From contig JBKPDL010000136.1 in assembly GCA_046727855.1 (NCBI GenBank), positions 1 to 39,840 of the forward strand: 39,840 bases of DNA, written 5' to 3'. Origin of the DNA: DASPWV01 sp046727855 (GTDB lineage Bacteria; Acidobacteriota; Vicinamibacteria; Vicinamibacterales; UBA2999). Under the pieces are notes generated by a model that worked only from the letters and a program-made list of their open reading frames with translations, was not told the DNA's origin and ran no database searches. The position numbers and the translations under genes were made by a program. Below, in pieces: positions 16,671 through 26,286 of the stretch; the first letter of the stretch is position 1, and each line of letters begins with the position of its first letter.

Positions 16671-16740
16671 GTGGGGATGCTACACCACCCGTCTAGGGCC
16701 GGTCTCGCCCGGTGCGCGCCCTACACTCGATCGGCGTCGC

Positions 16741-16871
16741 ATCTGCGTCAGTATCTGCGCGCTTCATCTGCGTTCTTATCTGCGTCGCATCTGCGTCCCT
16801 ATCTGCGTTCTATCTGCGTTCTATCTGCGTCTAATCTGCGTCTAATCCGCGTCCACTCTGCCTCTCTGCGT
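16741..16871 (+). repeat. Tandem array of degenerate ATCTGCGT units
   Basis: Ten or so copies of ATCTGCGT (some ATCCGCGT or CTCTGCGT) at 11-13-bp spacing, separated by 3-5 variable bases, fill the gap between the end of the M14 gene (stop at 16878) and the start of the HD gene. All units point the same way. The same core builds the arrays at 38929-39145 and, inverted, at 38268-38309. It is not a CRISPR: there are no spacers of useful length. Confidence 0.9.
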
Positions 16872-16877
16872 CAAACC

Positions 16878-19697
<2,820 letters not shown>

Positions 19698-19727
19698 GGC
19701 TTGTCCTTCGGGCCGGTGAAAAGCGAG

Positions 19728-19750
19728 AAAAAGGGGTCTGACCCCTTTTT
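19728..19750. repeat. 23-bp palindromic hairpin, copy B
   Basis: Identical over all 23 bases to 8578-8600: arms AAAAAGGGGT (19728-19737) and ACCCCTTTTT (19741-19750) around CTG. It lies 30 nt upstream of the M14 start. There is no gene on either strand that it could terminate in the usual way, because the upstream gene is divergent. That favours a leader element or a mobile repeat over a plain terminator. Confidence 0.8.
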
Positions 19751-19853
19751 CCTTTCACCGACGCCTGCAGAACGTCAACTTTATCGCAACTCTCCGTTGC
19801 GGAACGTCATCGGGCCGAGCGTTTGCTCCCCAAAGCCGCGGGCGCTCACGCTG

Positions 19854-20007
19854 AGGAACTAGCCAAGGGCCCTGCCCTTGATATCCCGCTAACTCGGGGC
19901 CCTTGGCTAGTCCTTGTTGTTGCCTTGGCGCGCTCCGCGCGCCGTAGACCGTTATGCGGGTCCATAACGCGTACAAAATTCACGTCTGTGGCCGCATAAC
20001 GGTCTAA
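19854..20007 (+). repeat. Three-hairpin dispersed repeat, copy 2
   Basis: A 154-bp copy in the M14/D-aminoacylase intergenic region. Hairpin 1 has arms around ACTAGCCAAGGGCCC and complement, with a few mismatches at the outer end. The short hairpin GGCGCGC-TCC-GCGCGCC follows, then hairpin 3 with perfect 15-base arms TAGACCGTTATGCGG and complement. The inner pairing CCATA/TGTGG keeps a G-U wobble where copy 3 has a Watson-Crick pair. Confidence 0.9.
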
Positions 20008-20208
20008 GAACGAAGAACAGAGCAGGAAACGTGCTGTCGACGGTCGACGGTCGTCGGTCGCCGGGGGAGTCAGTCGCCGATCCGCGGGCAGTGCCGAGCG
20101 AAGGTACTCGGCAGTGGGCAGCCGCCGCAGAGCTCAAGGAATCCTCCGAATCGCCATGGTGCAACTCACAGTCCAGCGCTATGATGGCGCCCTCCCGAGA
20201 GGTCGCCC

Positions 20209-21870
20209 ATGCGCATTTCTCCTTTTGTCCTTGCGGCTGTGCTCGGCGTCACAGCGAGCGGTCAGACGCCTGAGTTCGATGTCCTGATTCGAAATGGCCA
20301 GGTGCTCGACGGCACCGGCGCTGCCGGAGTGCGAGCCGACGTCGGCATCCGCGAGGATCGGATCGTCGCTGTGGGTCAGCTCGGCACGCGCGCTGCTCGC
20401 CGCTCAATCGACGCGAGTGGCCTCGTCGTTTCGCCGGGGTTCATCGATCTCCACACGCACAGCGAACTGCCCCTGGTGGCCGACGGCACCGCACAGAGCA
20501 AAGTGCGCCAGGGCGTGACGCTCGACATCACGGGCGAGAGCACGTCGCCGGCGCCGCGCGATGGACTGAACGCGACTGCGAGTGGCGACCAACCCGGCGT
20601 GCTCGGCGGTGATGCGGTGAGAGCGGACTGGACGACGTTCACGGAGTACTTCGCACGCCTTGAACGGCAGGGCATCTCGATGAACACGATCGCGCACGTT
20701 GCCTCCGAGCAGGTGCGCCGCGTCGTCATGGGATACCAGTCGCGGGCGGCCACGCCGCAGGAACTGGAACGCATGAAGCAGCTCGTGGCGCGATCGATGG
20801 AAGAAGGCGCGTGGGGTCTCGTGACCCGATTCGAAAGCGGCGGTCCGGAACATCCTGAAGAAATCATCGAGCTTGCCAAAGTCGTCGCGCGCTACGGGGG
20901 CAACTACACGTCGCACATTGGCAGTGAAGGCTTTCAGCAGACCAGGGAGATCGACTTCGCCATCCGTGTCGCCGAGCAAGCCAGCATTCCGGTCCACATT
21001 TTCCACTTCAAGATTCGCGCGAAGGAGAACTGGGGCACGATCAATCGCTACATCAAGCAGATCGAGAGCGCGCGTGCACGGGGGTTGAACATCACCGCGA
21101 ATCAATATCCGTACACAGCGATGTTCCACGGTTGGAGCGCGTTTTTCCCGGTCTGGATTCGTGAAGGCGGGCCGCAGAAGTTTGCCGAACGCCTGAAGGA
21201 TCCCTCGCTCCGCGCACGCTTAAAGAAAGATCAGGACTTCATCAACTGGGCGAAGGAACATGGCTCGTGGGACGGCATTGTCCTGGCCCGTGCCCGCACC
21301 GACAAGAACAAGCAATACGAGGGCAAGCGCATCTCGCAGATTGCGCGCATGCGCGGCGAAGAGGATCCTATGGACACGTGCATCGAGCTGATGGCCGAAG
21401 AGGGCGGCAACATCAGCGGCATCTTCCATACGATGTCGGAGGAGGACGTGCGCACGGTGATGCAGCTGCCATGGGTTTCGATTGCGAGCGACGGATCGGC
21501 AATCAATCTCGATGCACCAGGCGTTCCGCACCCGCGCAACTACTCGAGCAACGTCCGCGTGCTCGGGTATTACGTCCGCGACCAGAAGGTGCTGACGCTG
21601 CCGGAGGCCGTGCGCAAGATGACCTCGTTGCCCGCGCAGATTCTCGGCCTCAAGGATCGCGGACAGATCAAAGAAGGCTTTGCAGCCGACATTGCGGTGT
21701 TCGACGCCGCGCGCGTGCGCGAAACCAATTCGTTCGATGCCCCGAAGTCGTACGCGGAGGGCGTCCCCTTTGTGCTGGTCAACGGCGTCGTCGTGGTCGA
21801 CAAGGGCCAGCACACGGGCGCGAAGCCAGGCAAAGCGCTGCGCGGGCCGGGTTTGAAAGGCCGAACGTAG
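20209..21870 (+). CDS. Secreted N-acyl-D-amino-acid deacylase (D-aminoacylase family)
   Basis: A 553-aa amidohydrolase-superfamily protein with a short signal peptide (residues 1-19) and the D-aminoacylase layout: an N-terminal beta-sandwich strand (FDVLIRNGQVLDGTG), then the TIM-barrel metal motif FIDLHTHSE (His82, His84). Further barrel elements include NYTSHIGSE, VHIFHFKI and IASDGSAINLD, then an N-terminal-strand partner at the C-terminus (FAADIAVFD). The Cys-containing GNCG motif of classical D-aminoacylases is replaced by DITGESTS, as in the broader exported subgroup. It hydrolyses N-acyl-D-amino acids or dipeptides containing D-residues. ATG 20209 has GAGG about 6 nt before it. Together with M14 and S9 enzymes it points to peptide or peptidoglycan scavenging. 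Confidence 0.92.
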   Translation: MRISPFVLAAVLGVTASGQTPEFDVLIRNGQVLDGTGAAGVRADVGIREDRIVAVGQLGTRAARRSIDASGLVVSPGFIDLHTHSELPLVADGTAQSKVRQGVTLDITGESTSPAPRDGLNATASGDQPGVLGGDAVRADWTTFTEYFARLERQGISMNTIAHVASEQVRRVVMGYQSRAATPQELERMKQLVARSMEEGAWGLVTRFESGGPEHPEEIIELAKVVARYGGNYTSHIGSEGFQQTREIDFAIRVAEQASIPVHIFHFKIRAKENWGTINRYIKQIESARARGLNITANQYPYTAMFHGWSAFFPVWIREGGPQKFAERLKDPSLRARLKKDQDFINWAKEHGSWDGIVLARARTDKNKQYEGKRISQIARMRGEEDPMDTCIELMAEEGGNISGIFHTMSEEDVRTVMQLPWVSIASDGSAINLDAPGVPHPRNYSSNVRVLGYYVRDQKVLTLPEAVRKMTSLPAQILGLKDRGQIKEGFAADIAVFDAARVRETNSFDAPKSYAEGVPFVLVNGVVVVDKGQHTGAKPGKALRGPGLKGRT

Positions 21871-21871
21871 T

Positions 21872-21891
21872 GGCGCGGCTTCAGCCGCGCC
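21872..21891. terminator. Hairpin between convergent genes
   Basis: GGCGCGGCT-TC-AGCCGCGCC forms a nine-pair stem directly after the D-aminoacylase stop and 13 nt before the stop of the convergent STAS gene. There is no U-tract. The position fits a bidirectional terminator or mRNA 3'-end structure. Confidence 0.5.
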
Positions 21892-21904
21892 TGCAGCGAC
21901 GGGG

Positions 21905-22276
21905 CTACCCTGAGCTGACGCCAGAACTACTGCGGTGCCCGTCGAAACTCGCCACCGCGGCGTTCAGTGAGTCGTAGGAATCGAAGACGTTGGTCAATCG
22001 CGTGACCACGAGCATGTCGCGCAAGCGCTTGCCCGAGTTTGCGATCTTCAGCGTCGTTCCGGATTTGTTTGCGCGGATCTGACTGGCGACGAGACCGCCG
22101 AGCGCCGCGCTGTCGAAGTGCGTCAACTCGGCAAGATCGAGAACGATCTGCCGGCGCCCACAATCGAGCATGGCAGCGAGCCTGGTGCGCAGCACTTCCG
22201 CATCTGACTGGGTGACTGTGCCAGACACATCCAACACCGTGATGGTGCCGACCTGCCGCTCGCTCAGCTGAATCAC
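21905..22276 (-). CDS. STAS-domain anti-anti-sigma factor, paralog 1
   Basis: A 123-aa single STAS-domain protein of the RsbV/SpoIIAA type. The phospho-accepting serine is Ser56 in THFDSAALGGLV. The C-terminal part (KRLRDMLVVTRLTNVFDSYDS) is shared with the second STAS protein at 25380-25727. Such proteins bind or release an RsbW-type kinase/anti-sigma factor depending on phosphorylation; the GAF-ATPase at 13630-14676 is the obvious candidate partner. The start is placed at GTG 22276 because it aligns with the MQLSER start of the paralog (VIQLSER); the longer frame to 22366 runs over the start of the divergent SnoaL gene. There is no Shine-Dalgarno, but TACAAT lies 9 nt upstream. Confidence 0.88.
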   Translation of the reverse strand: MIQLSERQVGTITVLDVSGTVTQSDAEVLRTRLAAMLDCGRRQIVLDLAELTHFDSAALGGLVASQIRANKSGTTLKIANSGKRLRDMLVVTRLTNVFDSYDSLNAAVASFDGHRSSSGVSSG

Positions 22277-22285
22277 TCGAGCAGA

Positions 22286-22291
22286 ATTGTA
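22286..22291 (-). promoter_or_regulatory. -10-like box TACAAT for STAS paralog 1
   Basis: TACAAT on the minus strand differs from the consensus at one base and ends 9 nt before the GTG start at 22276. That places the likely transcription start at or very near the start codon, i.e. a leaderless mRNA. No clear -35 box is seen. Confidence 0.4.
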
Positions 22292-22334
22292 CCGCCCTGG
22301 CGTTACAGGTACGTTTCGTTTGCGGAGAAGCGAG

Positions 22335-22766
22335 ATGACTCGTGCGGACGTTATGGCACTCTTCAAGCGGCGCGACGCTGCGTGGAACCGGCACGATGCC
22401 GCGGCGTTAGCAGCGGACCACGCCGAGGACGCCGTGGGCGAAAGCCCGTTGCAGGGACGGCTTGTGGGGCGCGCGCGAATCCACGCGGTTTACGACGAGT
22501 GGTTCACAGCCTTTCCGGATCTCAAATGGCGCAGCGATGACCTTGTGGTGGATGGCAATCGCGCCGTCCAGTTCTTCACCATGGCCGGCACTCATACGAC
22601 CGCGCTCGGCGGGATCCCGGCGACCGGACGCAAGTTCCACATCGCAGGCGCGTTCTTCGCCACTCTCGATGACGACTTCAAAATCACGCACGACCGCCGT
22701 GTCTACGATGTAACCAGTCTGCTCGTGCAGTTGGGAGCACTGCGAACCAAGCCCGCTACTCGGTGA
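22335..22766 (+). CDS. SnoaL-like NTF2-fold protein (ester cyclase type)
   Basis: A 143-aa cytosolic protein of the SnoaL-like polyketide-cyclase/ester-cyclase family: a first helix (MALFKRRDAAWNRHDAAALAADHAEDAV), LVGRARIHAVYDEWFTAFPDL, and central strands with FTMAGTHT..LGGIPATGRKFHIAGAFFATL. The GIPATGRK segment is characteristic of this group. Members range from true cyclases to proteins of unknown function; no substrate can be proposed. ATG 22335 is supported by GGAGAAG about 5 nt upstream. It is divergent from STAS paralog 1 and its end overlaps the convergent ybaK end by 11 nt. Confidence 0.88.
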   Translation: MTRADVMALFKRRDAAWNRHDAAALAADHAEDAVGESPLQGRLVGRARIHAVYDEWFTAFPDLKWRSDDLVVDGNRAVQFFTMAGTHTTALGGIPATGRKFHIAGAFFATLDDDFKITHDRRVYDVTSLLVQLGALRTKPATR

Positions 22767-23220
22767 CGTCGGCGACTTCGGCGTCGGTGATGCGTTGAAG
22801 TTCCTCGGGCGCAATGCCAAACACTTCGTGCGGCGTGCCGGCGGCAGCCCAGACCGTGTCGAATTCCAGAAGATGTGGATCCATCAGGACGCGCGCCGGT
22901 GTGTCGTGCGCGAGCGGAGGTACGCCGCCAATGGCGTATCCGGTAAGCCGTTTGACCGCGTCCGCATCCGCGCGCGACACTTTGGCACCGACAAGCGCGC
23001 GCACTTTGTCGGTCGAGACACGTTCTGAGCCGGACGTGAGGACGAGCAGCGGGCGATCGTCGGCGACGAACACGAGACTCTTCACAATCTGCGCGGCAGT
23101 GGTGCCGAGCGCCGCGGCGGCCTCCGCCGCTGTGCGCGTACTGTCAGGAACCTGGATGACCGTTGCCGCCGATCCGCATTCGCGGAGCGCGGTTTGAACA
23201 CGTTGAGCGTTGCGATGCAC
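22756..23220 (-). CDS. YbaK/ProX-type aminoacyl-tRNA deacylase
   Basis: A 154-aa single-domain protein of the YbaK/EbsC/ProXp superfamily, which clears mischarged tRNA such as Cys-tRNAPro or Ala-tRNAPro in trans. Signatures are AAAALGTTAAQIVKSLVF with the catalytic lysine, VSTDKVRALVG, TGYAIGGVPPLAHD (the GGVPP loop is diagnostic) and a closing DTVWAAAGTPHEVFGI. The start is GTG 23220, with a weak site (GGG six nt upstream) and a consensus -10 box 18 nt upstream. It is convergent with the SnoaL gene. Which tRNA it edits cannot be told from the sequence. Confidence 0.9.
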   Translation of the reverse strand: MHRNAQRVQTALRECGSAATVIQVPDSTRTAAEAAAALGTTAAQIVKSLVFVADDRPLLVLTSGSERVSTDKVRALVGAKVSRADADAVKRLTGYAIGGVPPLAHDTPARVLMDPHLLEFDTVWAAAGTPHEVFGIAPEELQRITDAEVADVTE

Positions 23221-23979
23221 AGGCAGGTGACCCTACGGATTATATGGCTTTGCTTCGCCGTCATCGCTGCCGCAGTTGTCGTCGTCCTGCTTCGGGCCGT
23301 CTCTCCACGACCGGAGCCTGCGTTGCAGGCGCGATGGCCGCCCATGGTTCGCGTTGTCGCGAGCGGTTTAACCGATCCCTCTGGCGTTGCGGTCGCTGCC
23401 GATGGAACGATGTACGTAGCCGAGGGCGCCGGCGCCGATCGAATACGCGCGATCTCGCCGCATGGCATCGTGCCGTTGCCTCTCCGCAACCGGGCCGCCT
23501 GATCGTCGCTGTATGACGCCGATGGTCGACCCTTCGCGCGTCGCATCAACGGACGATTGATCGTGTCGGGTCCCGTGCAGATCGTCGTGGACGCGTGGGA
23601 TCAGGTTGATGGCAACCGCCCAGAGCGACGGCTCGGACTCTATGCATTGGGCTACGAGGTCTTGAACGGAGATGGCTCTCCGGCGCCGGGCTTTGAACGC
23701 GCGATCGAAACAATCCGCTTTGATCGATTGCGTTCAGCCGACGCGCCCCGCCTCGTCTATGCGCCTGGCAGCGGCATTGCGTTTTACGGCGAACGGCGAA
23801 CGCGATTTCTGTATGTGGTGACCAATACGTTTCGTGAGGGTGTCGCGACGTCTGGCGTTTGGGACACCAGCAAATTGCCGCCTGGCGACTATACCCTGCG
23901 CGTGCTCGCGAGCGATCGCAGCGGCAATGAGGCAATCGCCAATCGGGACGTGGCTATCAGCATCGCCGCGCCTGAGTGA
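23215..23979 (+). pseudogene. Decayed chimeric gene: NHL-like N-terminus plus secreted-peptidase C-terminus, in-frame TGA
   Basis: One reading frame continues from 23215 to 23979, interrupted only by TGA at 23500-23502. Before the stop: a membrane helix (IIWLCFAVIAAAVVVVLL), then LTDPSGVAVAADGTMYVAEG, the first blade of an NHL or gluconolactonase-like propeller. After the stop, still in frame: LYDADGRPFARRINGR, then IVVDAWDQVDGN and a beta-rich end with LPPGDYTLRVLASDRSGNEA. The latter resembles the C-terminal region of secreted M23-type peptidases of this phylum (from memory). The catalytic domain of either parent is missing, so this is most likely a fused deletion remnant. Its apparent start overlaps the divergent ybaK start. 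Confidence 0.6.
23239..23244 (-). promoter_or_regulatory. -10 box TATAAT for the YbaK-type gene
   Basis: A perfect TATAAT on the minus strand ends 18 nt before the GTG start at 23220, leaving room for a leader of about 10-12 nt that contains TAGGG. No good -35 match at 16-18 bp was seen. Confidence 0.45.
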
Positions 23980-24010
23980 AGCCGAACGCCAATTCAGGTG
24001 CATTGCGAGG

Positions 24011-25246
24011 TCAGGCACTTGCGGCGACGGTTTTCTCCACGAGTTTCAGGAACGCCTCGATGGTTTTCTCGAGGTGCGGCTCCGGCGTGTCTTCTTCCTT
24101 GCAGTGCGACAGCCCGTTGGATGAAGAGGCGAACATCATCACCACCGGCATGTGCGGCACCATTTCAGCCGCGTCGTGCAGCGGCCCTGATGGCAGGCGC
24201 GGTGCGTCGCCGGTGACTTCGCGCACGGCTTCCGCACAAAGCTCGATCAAATGCGGATCGAACGGACGCGGCTCGATCTGCCAGATTCGCCGCCATTCAA
24301 CCGAGACGTTGTTTTCCGAAGCCGCGGTCCACGATGCCACGCGAGCGGCGGCGAGCATGTCGGCGAGTACACGCGGATCGAGCGCGCGCTGATCGAGCGA
24401 GATCTCGCAGACACCTGGCACCGCGGTCACGATGCCCGGCTCGACACGGACCGTGCCGACGGTGCAGACGACGCGCGCATCGGGCGTCGAATGCCGCTTG
24501 GCAATCTCGCGAAAGGCGATCGCGCTCTGCGCGGCCGCAAGAAACCCATCGCGTCGCAGCGCGATTGGCGTCGAACCCGAGTGCGCGGCCTGACCGACAA
24601 ACCGCAGAAGATGCCGCTCGACGCCGAAGGTTCCAACCACGACACCGGTGGGTTTGTTCATCGACTCCAGCACCGGTCCCTGCTCGATGTGAAGCTCGAG
24701 ATACGCTCGCGCGTCGATCGCCTTGAGCGCGCCGTGCGCATTACCCATGCGCTCAACCGCGACGCCGTTTTCGCGCAGCGCGTCGGCGAGCGTGGTCCCT
24801 TGCTTGTCCCTGAGTTCGCGCACTTCGTCGATGCGAAGGCTGCCGCTCGCGGCGGAAGATCCAAGGAGGCTCCGCCCGAATCGCGCGCCTTCTTCGTCAG
24901 CCCAGTCCACGAGCTTCAGCGTGACCCGCGGACCGCGATCCTTGAACATGCGCAGCGCTTCGTACGCCGCCATGACGCCAAGCGTGCCGTCGAGCCATCC
25001 ACCATTTGGAACCGAGTCGAGATGCCCGCCGATGATCACCGTGCGGTCGGAAGAACCCTGCAGCGTAGCCCAGCTGTTGCCTGCCGCATCGATCGACGGC
25101 TCGAGGCCAATCTCGGCGAGCTTCCCGTTGAACCAACTCCGCGCGTCGCGCCACACAGGGCCCCAAGCCAGGCGCTGTGCGCCGGCTTCAGTGGACGTGC
25201 GTGCGGCCAGTTCGCGCAGGTTGCTGATGACGTCGCGGACACTCAT
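24011..25246 (-). CDS. M20-family Zn amidohydrolase (N-carbamoyl-L-amino acid / allantoate hydrolase type)
   Basis: A 411-aa cytosolic binuclear-zinc amidase. Metal residues lie in the family motifs: His75 in GGHLDSVPNGG, Asp86 in WLDGTLGV, Glu118-Glu119 in DEEGARFG, His186 in LELHIEQGPVLE, and the C-terminal histidine in GLSHCKEED. HIEQGPVLE distinguishes the hydantoinase/carbamoylase branch (HyuC, AllC) from ordinary M20 peptidases. It would hydrolyse N-carbamoyl amino acids, allantoate or ureidoglycolate-like ureides to amine and CO2. No purine-degradation or hydantoinase genes lie beside it. Function within the branch is unresolved. Confidence 0.92.
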   Translation of the reverse strand: MSVRDVISNLRELAARTSTEAGAQRLAWGPVWRDARSWFNGKLAEIGLEPSIDAAGNSWATLQGSSDRTVIIGGHLDSVPNGGWLDGTLGVMAAYEALRMFKDRGPRVTLKLVDWADEEGARFGRSLLGSSAASGSLRIDEVRELRDKQGTTLADALRENGVAVERMGNAHGALKAIDARAYLELHIEQGPVLESMNKPTGVVVGTFGVERHLLRFVGQAAHSGSTPIALRRDGFLAAAQSAIAFREIAKRHSTPDARVVCTVGTVRVEPGIVTAVPGVCEISLDQRALDPRVLADMLAAARVASWTAASENNVSVEWRRIWQIEPRPFDPHLIELCAEAVREVTGDAPRLPSGPLHDAAEMVPHMPVVMMFASSSNGLSHCKEEDTPEPHLEKTIEAFLKLVEKTVAASA

Positions 25247-25320
25247 GGTGCCGCGGATTATAGCGAGTAGAAGCGATCCTTACCTTGAACGAGCGCGGCG
25301 TTGCGTGGCGAGTCGAAGGA

Positions 25321-25347
25321 CGCAGGGCGGGGGAGGAGCGCCCTGCG
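25321..25347. terminator. Hairpin between the amidohydrolase start and the STAS gene end
   Basis: CGCAGGGCG (25321-25329) and CGCCCTGCG (25339-25347) form a nine-pair stem with a purine-rich nine-base loop, 33 nt downstream of the STAS stop on the minus strand. There is no U-run. It probably separates the STAS transcript from the next gene. Confidence 0.4.
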
Positions 25348-25379
25348 CACTTACAAAAGCAGGTAGCGGCGCGGCGACT

Positions 25380-25727
25380 TTACGCCGCCACGGCAAAACT
25401 TTGCAGCGCGTCTTCCTCCGACTCGTACGAGTCGAAAATTGTGAGCAGCTTGGTCAGGACCAGGAGATCCTGCAGGCGCCGGCTGGTGTTCGCGAGTTTC
25501 ACCGTCGCGCCTCCGCGCCACGCCGTCGTGTGGCACGCCACGAGCTCACCCAAGCCCGAGCTGTCGACGAGCGACAATTCGCCAAGATTGAGGACGATGT
25601 ATCGCACACCCTGGAAGATCAGCGACGAGATCTTCTCCTTGAGCCGCCCTGGATGATCGGTAAGTGTGAGCTTGCCCGTCAGGTCGAGAATCGCCACGTC
25701 CCCGATGCGTCTTTCACTCAACTGCAT
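25380..25727 (-). CDS. STAS-domain anti-anti-sigma factor, paralog 2
   Basis: A 115-aa single STAS-domain protein closely related to the one at 21905-22276 (shared starts MQLSER/VIQLSER; shared R-L-x-D-x-LV-x-T-x-L ending and FDSY). The phospho-acceptor is Ser56 or Ser57 in LVDSSGLGELV, closer to the SpoIIAA/RsbV consensus than paralog 1. It should switch partners with an RsbW-like kinase. The start at 25727 is supported by GGAGG 8 nt upstream. Two related STAS genes close together suggest a split or layered regulatory switch with the GAF-ATPase. Confidence 0.92.
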   Translation of the reverse strand: MQLSERRIGDVAILDLTGKLTLTDHPGRLKEKISSLIFQGVRYIVLNLGELSLVDSSGLGELVACHTTAWRGGATVKLANTSRRLQDLLVLTKLLTIFDSYESEEDALQSFAVAA

Positions 25728-25804
25728 TGTCCGTGCCTCCGTCACTTAGTTCAATCTACGGAGACGGTCGGGGAAGGATGTTTCCGCGGGGTTAAAAGCG
25801 GAAT

Positions 25805-26254
25805 TTAATGCGTGCTGCCTGGCTCGCAGTGCGACAAGGTCAGCCGTTGGACCGCACTGGTTACGATAACTTCGCCGGCGACATGCACTTCCATGCCAAA
25901 ACCGGCGTAAATGCCGCGCAGCTTCAGAAAGCTGCCGCCGAGCGAGCAACCGGCTAAATGGACCTGACGCCACTCGGGGAAAAACTGACCGCCGCGAATG
26001 CGCACGAGGCCGCTTGCCCCTTCGAGCACCACCATCTCGTAAACGTGATTCTTGGTAACGACAGTGAGCGGCTGGAAAGGCTCGAGCTCATCCACCTGGC
26101 AGCCGTCGGTCCAGTTGAAATTTGCCCAGGTGTCGAGCACCGCAACCGTCGGAACGACGGTTCCACTCTGCGTGCCCGGCTCGAACGGTTCGGTGGTCTG
26201 CGAGCGCATGATGCGCTCGAGAAATGCAAGCTGTATTCCCGGAGGTGGCTGCAC
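25805..26254 (-). CDS. Conserved-looking hypothetical protein, beta-rich
   Basis: A 149-aa protein from GTG 26254 (alternatives: TTG 26263 or ATG 26209). After a variable N-terminus it appears all-beta: PLTVVTKNHVYEMVVLEG, LVRIRGGQFFPEW, CSLGGSFLKLRGIYAGFGMEV and a final VTSAVQRLTLS strand. I have the impression that the GGSFLKLRGIY..MEV block recurs in other acidobacterial proteins, but I cannot name a family or function. There is no signal peptide. A consensus TATAAT ends 9 nt before the GTG, so the mRNA is probably leaderless. It is divergent from the S9 peptidase gene only 32 nt away. Confidence 0.65.
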   Translation of the reverse strand: MQPPPGIQLAFLERIMRSQTTEPFEPGTQSGTVVPTVAVLDTWANFNWTDGCQVDELEPFQPLTVVTKNHVYEMVVLEGASGLVRIRGGQFFPEWRQVHLAGCSLGGSFLKLRGIYAGFGMEVHVAGEVIVTSAVQRLTLSHCEPGSTH

Positions 26255-26263
26255 GCGGTCCAA

Positions 26264-26271
26264 ATTATAAA
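26264..26271. promoter_or_regulatory. Shared AT-rich -10 element for two divergent genes
   Basis: The bases ATTATAAA read as TATAAT on the minus strand (26264-26269) and as TATAAA on the plus strand (26266-26271). The minus-strand gene starts at 26254 and the plus-strand S9 peptidase at GTG 26287 or ATG 26311. One symmetric -10 could serve both directions. This is a sequence-based inference. Confidence 0.45.
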
Positions 26272-26286
26272 TGACGACGGGTCGGC

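Larger units (their letters stand above)
19698..20208. other. 511-nt divergent intergenic region with repeats
   Basis: This gap separates the M14 gene from the D-aminoacylase gene and must hold both promoters. It contains the 23-bp hairpin (19728-19750), three-hairpin repeat copy 2 (19854-20007), a microrepeat of GTCGACG type (about 20035-20060), and TATGAT at 20180-20185, a possible -10 box for the aminoacylase. No coding frame is credible. Confidence 0.7.

Noticed and set aside
23500..23502. Selenocysteine or other TGA recoding
   Set aside because: The stop joins parts of two unrelated protein types, no selenoprotein family fits, and no SECIS-like structure was noted; decay is simpler.
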